NCBI RefSeq assembly: GCF_010093815.1
Contig: NW_022985589.1
Span: 5,043 to 40,056 of the forward strand
From: Pseudovirgaria hyperparasitica
Lineage: Eukaryota > Ascomycota > Dothideomycetes > Acrospermales > Acrospermaceae
DNA: 35,014 nucleotides
Reading direction: 5' to 3'
Shown here: positions 33,636 through 35,014 of the stretch, piece by piece
How positions within the stretch are numbered: the first letter of the stretch is position 1
Layout: every line of letters starts with the position of its first letter
Translations under genes and position numbers: made by a program
The notes under the pieces: model-generated
Seen by the model: the letters and a program-made list of their open reading frames with translations, nothing else
Told to the model about the DNA's origin: nothing
Database searches by the model: none

Positions 33636-34628
33636 TTAGACCCCACGAGCTAGAACGAAATAGTCCCAATAGTCATAGAATTCTCGACGGTCCAGTACTA
33701 GAGGCAAATATTTCGATTCCCATTCTTCTCCAATCCGCGAGGTCCAACGAGCTTTGCAATACTCCCAATAATCCGGATACCATCCAGATTGATGCCAATC
33801 GATGATTGCAATGATCCGAGGATTGGGACCAGAGGACAGAATGATGTTACTTCGGTGTAAATCAGCATGCGTGAAAACGATGGGAACATTGTCGGAGAGA
33901 AAGGAGCGATATGGATGTGGGGATGCATCTTGGACATCCTGGGTTGGACCATATGCGGTCGTGAACCAGTCGTGGAAGATAGAGACGCTCTCGAATGGGC
34001 CTGCAGTTGGAGAGTTGCTATTTGTAAAAATGATGTCTAACAGCGGTTGCTTGCCAACATGACCTGCTCGGAGAATTAGACAAACGCTGTACAAAATTCT
34101 GATGGTAGACTAGAGTGATCAAAGCTTTCAGATTACCCCGACGAAGTTGAACTTACCAATGAATGAAGAGTCCTGCTTAACACGGCGCAATGCATGGACC
34201 ATGTCATGCAATTGCTGACAAACGGACGTCTTTTCTCCTTCAATCATAGTGTCCCAGCTCTTTTCTAACGTCGTGCCGTCTACCAGCTCCATATAAATGA
34301 ACACTTGATCGTCGTCCTTGCACCACCCATACACTTCCGGAACAGGTACGACGTCGGAAAGAGTGTTACGGATGAATAGGAGGCATTGCCCCTCAGCAAG
34401 TGCTACCTCCGTCCCGTATTTCACTAATAGTCCTAGATTGGGAAACGTTACCGGCGGAGGCCGAGTCACGAGCTTAGCTCTAGGGTTTTCTGAGCGACTC
34501 GCCACTTCTTTCACTTCTGTCGGCGTTGGAAGAGACAGCGGTGCGTTTGGTTTCTTGAAGAATGATGACTCGCGAAATACAACGTTCTCGTCAAATGGGA
34601 AGGGTTTACTCTGTATCTCCTCTTCCAT
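33636..34628 (-). CDS. APH/choline-kinase-like phosphotransferase family protein
   Basis: Exons 34157-34628 and 33636-34063 with a 93-nt GT-AG intron give 299 aa. Fungi have many proteins of this aminoglycoside-phosphotransferase fold; substrates are mostly unknown and drug resistance should not be assumed. Visible motifs: the N-lobe LLVKYGTEVALAEGQCLLF, PVPEVYGW and the hinge-like VFIYMELVDG, then the catalytic loop THADLHRSNII (Asp225, Asn230) and the metal-binding IIDWHQSGW (Asp246). The active site thus looks intact. A PxGPF-like TAGPFESV and the C-terminal YCKARWTS region are also typical. The start ATG at 34628 (MEEEIQSKPF) is the first in frame with a sensible length. The gene begins about 160 bp inside the right inverted repeat. 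Confidence 0.85.
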
Positions 34629-34811
34629 GGTGAAAGAAGATACCTCCTCTTTAACTCGGGGCTGAGATTGGTGAAACTCAAACCAAGCTTCACTTGCTTT
34701 GGCTATCTTATCTAACCTTGACCGTAGTCACATAAAGACCAGCGACTGAGAAGGAGAGTCAAGCGTAGGGGTCGTGAGCGGAGTTTTACGGAGGGTTCCT
34801 CAAGCGTCCAG

Positions 34812-34916
34812 TGTATTTTAGTATTCTAAACGTTCGAAACAAAGATTTACTAAGTAATTATATAGTCATGAGTTTAGCCGAAGTAATCTCCGGTACCCTT
34901 CTATCCGCCTCTTATT

Positions 34917-34925
<9 letters not shown>
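34812..34925 (+). repeat. Less-mutated copy of the right-flank repeat
   Basis: Starting right after the inverted repeat, this stretch matches 31965-32085 in the same orientation but keeps more G and C (for example AAACGTTCGAAAC against AAACATTCTAAAT, and CTCCGGTACCC against ATCTAGTACTC). It appears to be a diverged or less RIP-affected family member. Confidence 0.8.
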
Positions 34926-34999
<74 letters not shown>

Positions 35000-35014
35000 T
35001 TCTCTCTCTCTCTC
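34919..35014. repeat. CT-rich minisatellite with a 16-bp period, running to the window edge
   Basis: A CT dinucleotide run is interrupted by TTT at 34935, 34951, 34967, 34983 and 34999, an exact 16-base spacing, so the unit is TTTCTCTCTCTCTCTC. At least five copies are present and the array continues past the end of the window. Confidence 0.9.

Larger units (their letters stand above)
32274..34811. mobile_element. 2.5-kb two-gene island bounded by a 20-21 bp inverted repeat (candidate gene-carrying foldback/TIR element)
   Basis: CTGGACGCTTGAGAAACCCT at 32274-32293 and its reverse complement at 34792-34811 match at 19 of 20 bases, and one more inner base pair also matches. Outside the arms both sides read ATACA before CTGG (with one extra G on the left). 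Inside, the composition is normal and two genes face each other; outside left is RIP-mutated DNA. The arms are homologous to those of the 31899-31968 palindrome, whose loop is only 20 nt. No transposase is encoded inside, so if this is an element it is non-autonomous. Alternatively two separate short repeats happen to flank the genes. Confidence 0.55.

Noticed and set aside
1-35014. Biosynthetic cluster or defence-system interpretation, and CRISPR arrays
   Set aside because: Neighbouring genes are unrelated housekeeping functions; no spaced direct-repeat array or prokaryotic-type system is present.

Overview
The window looks like nuclear DNA of a filamentous ascomycete. The genes are split by short GT-AG introns of about 46-93 nt with CTRAC-like branch sites. 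Single-copy fungal genes (ENP1/bystin, BRE2/ASH2, ATG17, a sconB/MET30-type F-box protein, an alternative NADH dehydrogenase) sit between blocks of TA-rich DNA almost devoid of CpA and TpG, the signature of repeat-induced point mutation (RIP). A pleosporalean Dothideomycete is my best guess; that is inference from overall character, not a database match.

Layout. 1-4210: a RIP-destroyed non-LTR (LINE) retrotransposon on the + strand whose reverse-transcriptase frame can still be followed. 4211-5668: no supported gene. 5669-24912: a gene-rich core holding a multi-spanning membrane protein (-), NDE-type NADH dehydrogenase (-, 5 exons), ENP1 (-), BRE2 (+, sharing a 211-bp divergent promoter with ENP1), an aromatic amino-acid decarboxylase (-), ATG17 (-), the F-box/WD40 gene (+), a disordered hypothetical protein whose reading frame is probably broken (+), and a secreted CE5 cutinase-like esterase (-). 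24913-30808 is gene-poor: a degenerate Rei1-like zinc-finger protein (+), an uncharacterised fungal protein with an N-terminal hydrophobic segment (+), and several unassignable short frames. 30809-32270: a second RIP block. 32274-34811: a normal-composition island with two convergent genes (a small uncharacterised fungal protein and an APH-family phosphotransferase), bounded exactly by a 20-21 bp inverted repeat. 34812-35014: a repeat flank and a CT-rich 16-bp minisatellite.

The core genes are unrelated housekeeping functions (respiration, ribosome biogenesis, histone methylation, autophagy, sulfur regulation), not a cluster. The most unusual structure is at the right end. The inverted repeat around the two-gene island also occurs, RIP-mutated, as a 70-bp hairpin with a 20-nt loop at 31899-31968, followed by the same ~110-bp right flank. 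This suggests a foldback/MITE-like repeat with a 2.5-kb gene pair between its arms in one copy and almost nothing in the other. No CRISPR array, rRNA or tRNA gene was recognised. Gene models were built by hand from splice signals and frame continuity, without transcript evidence.
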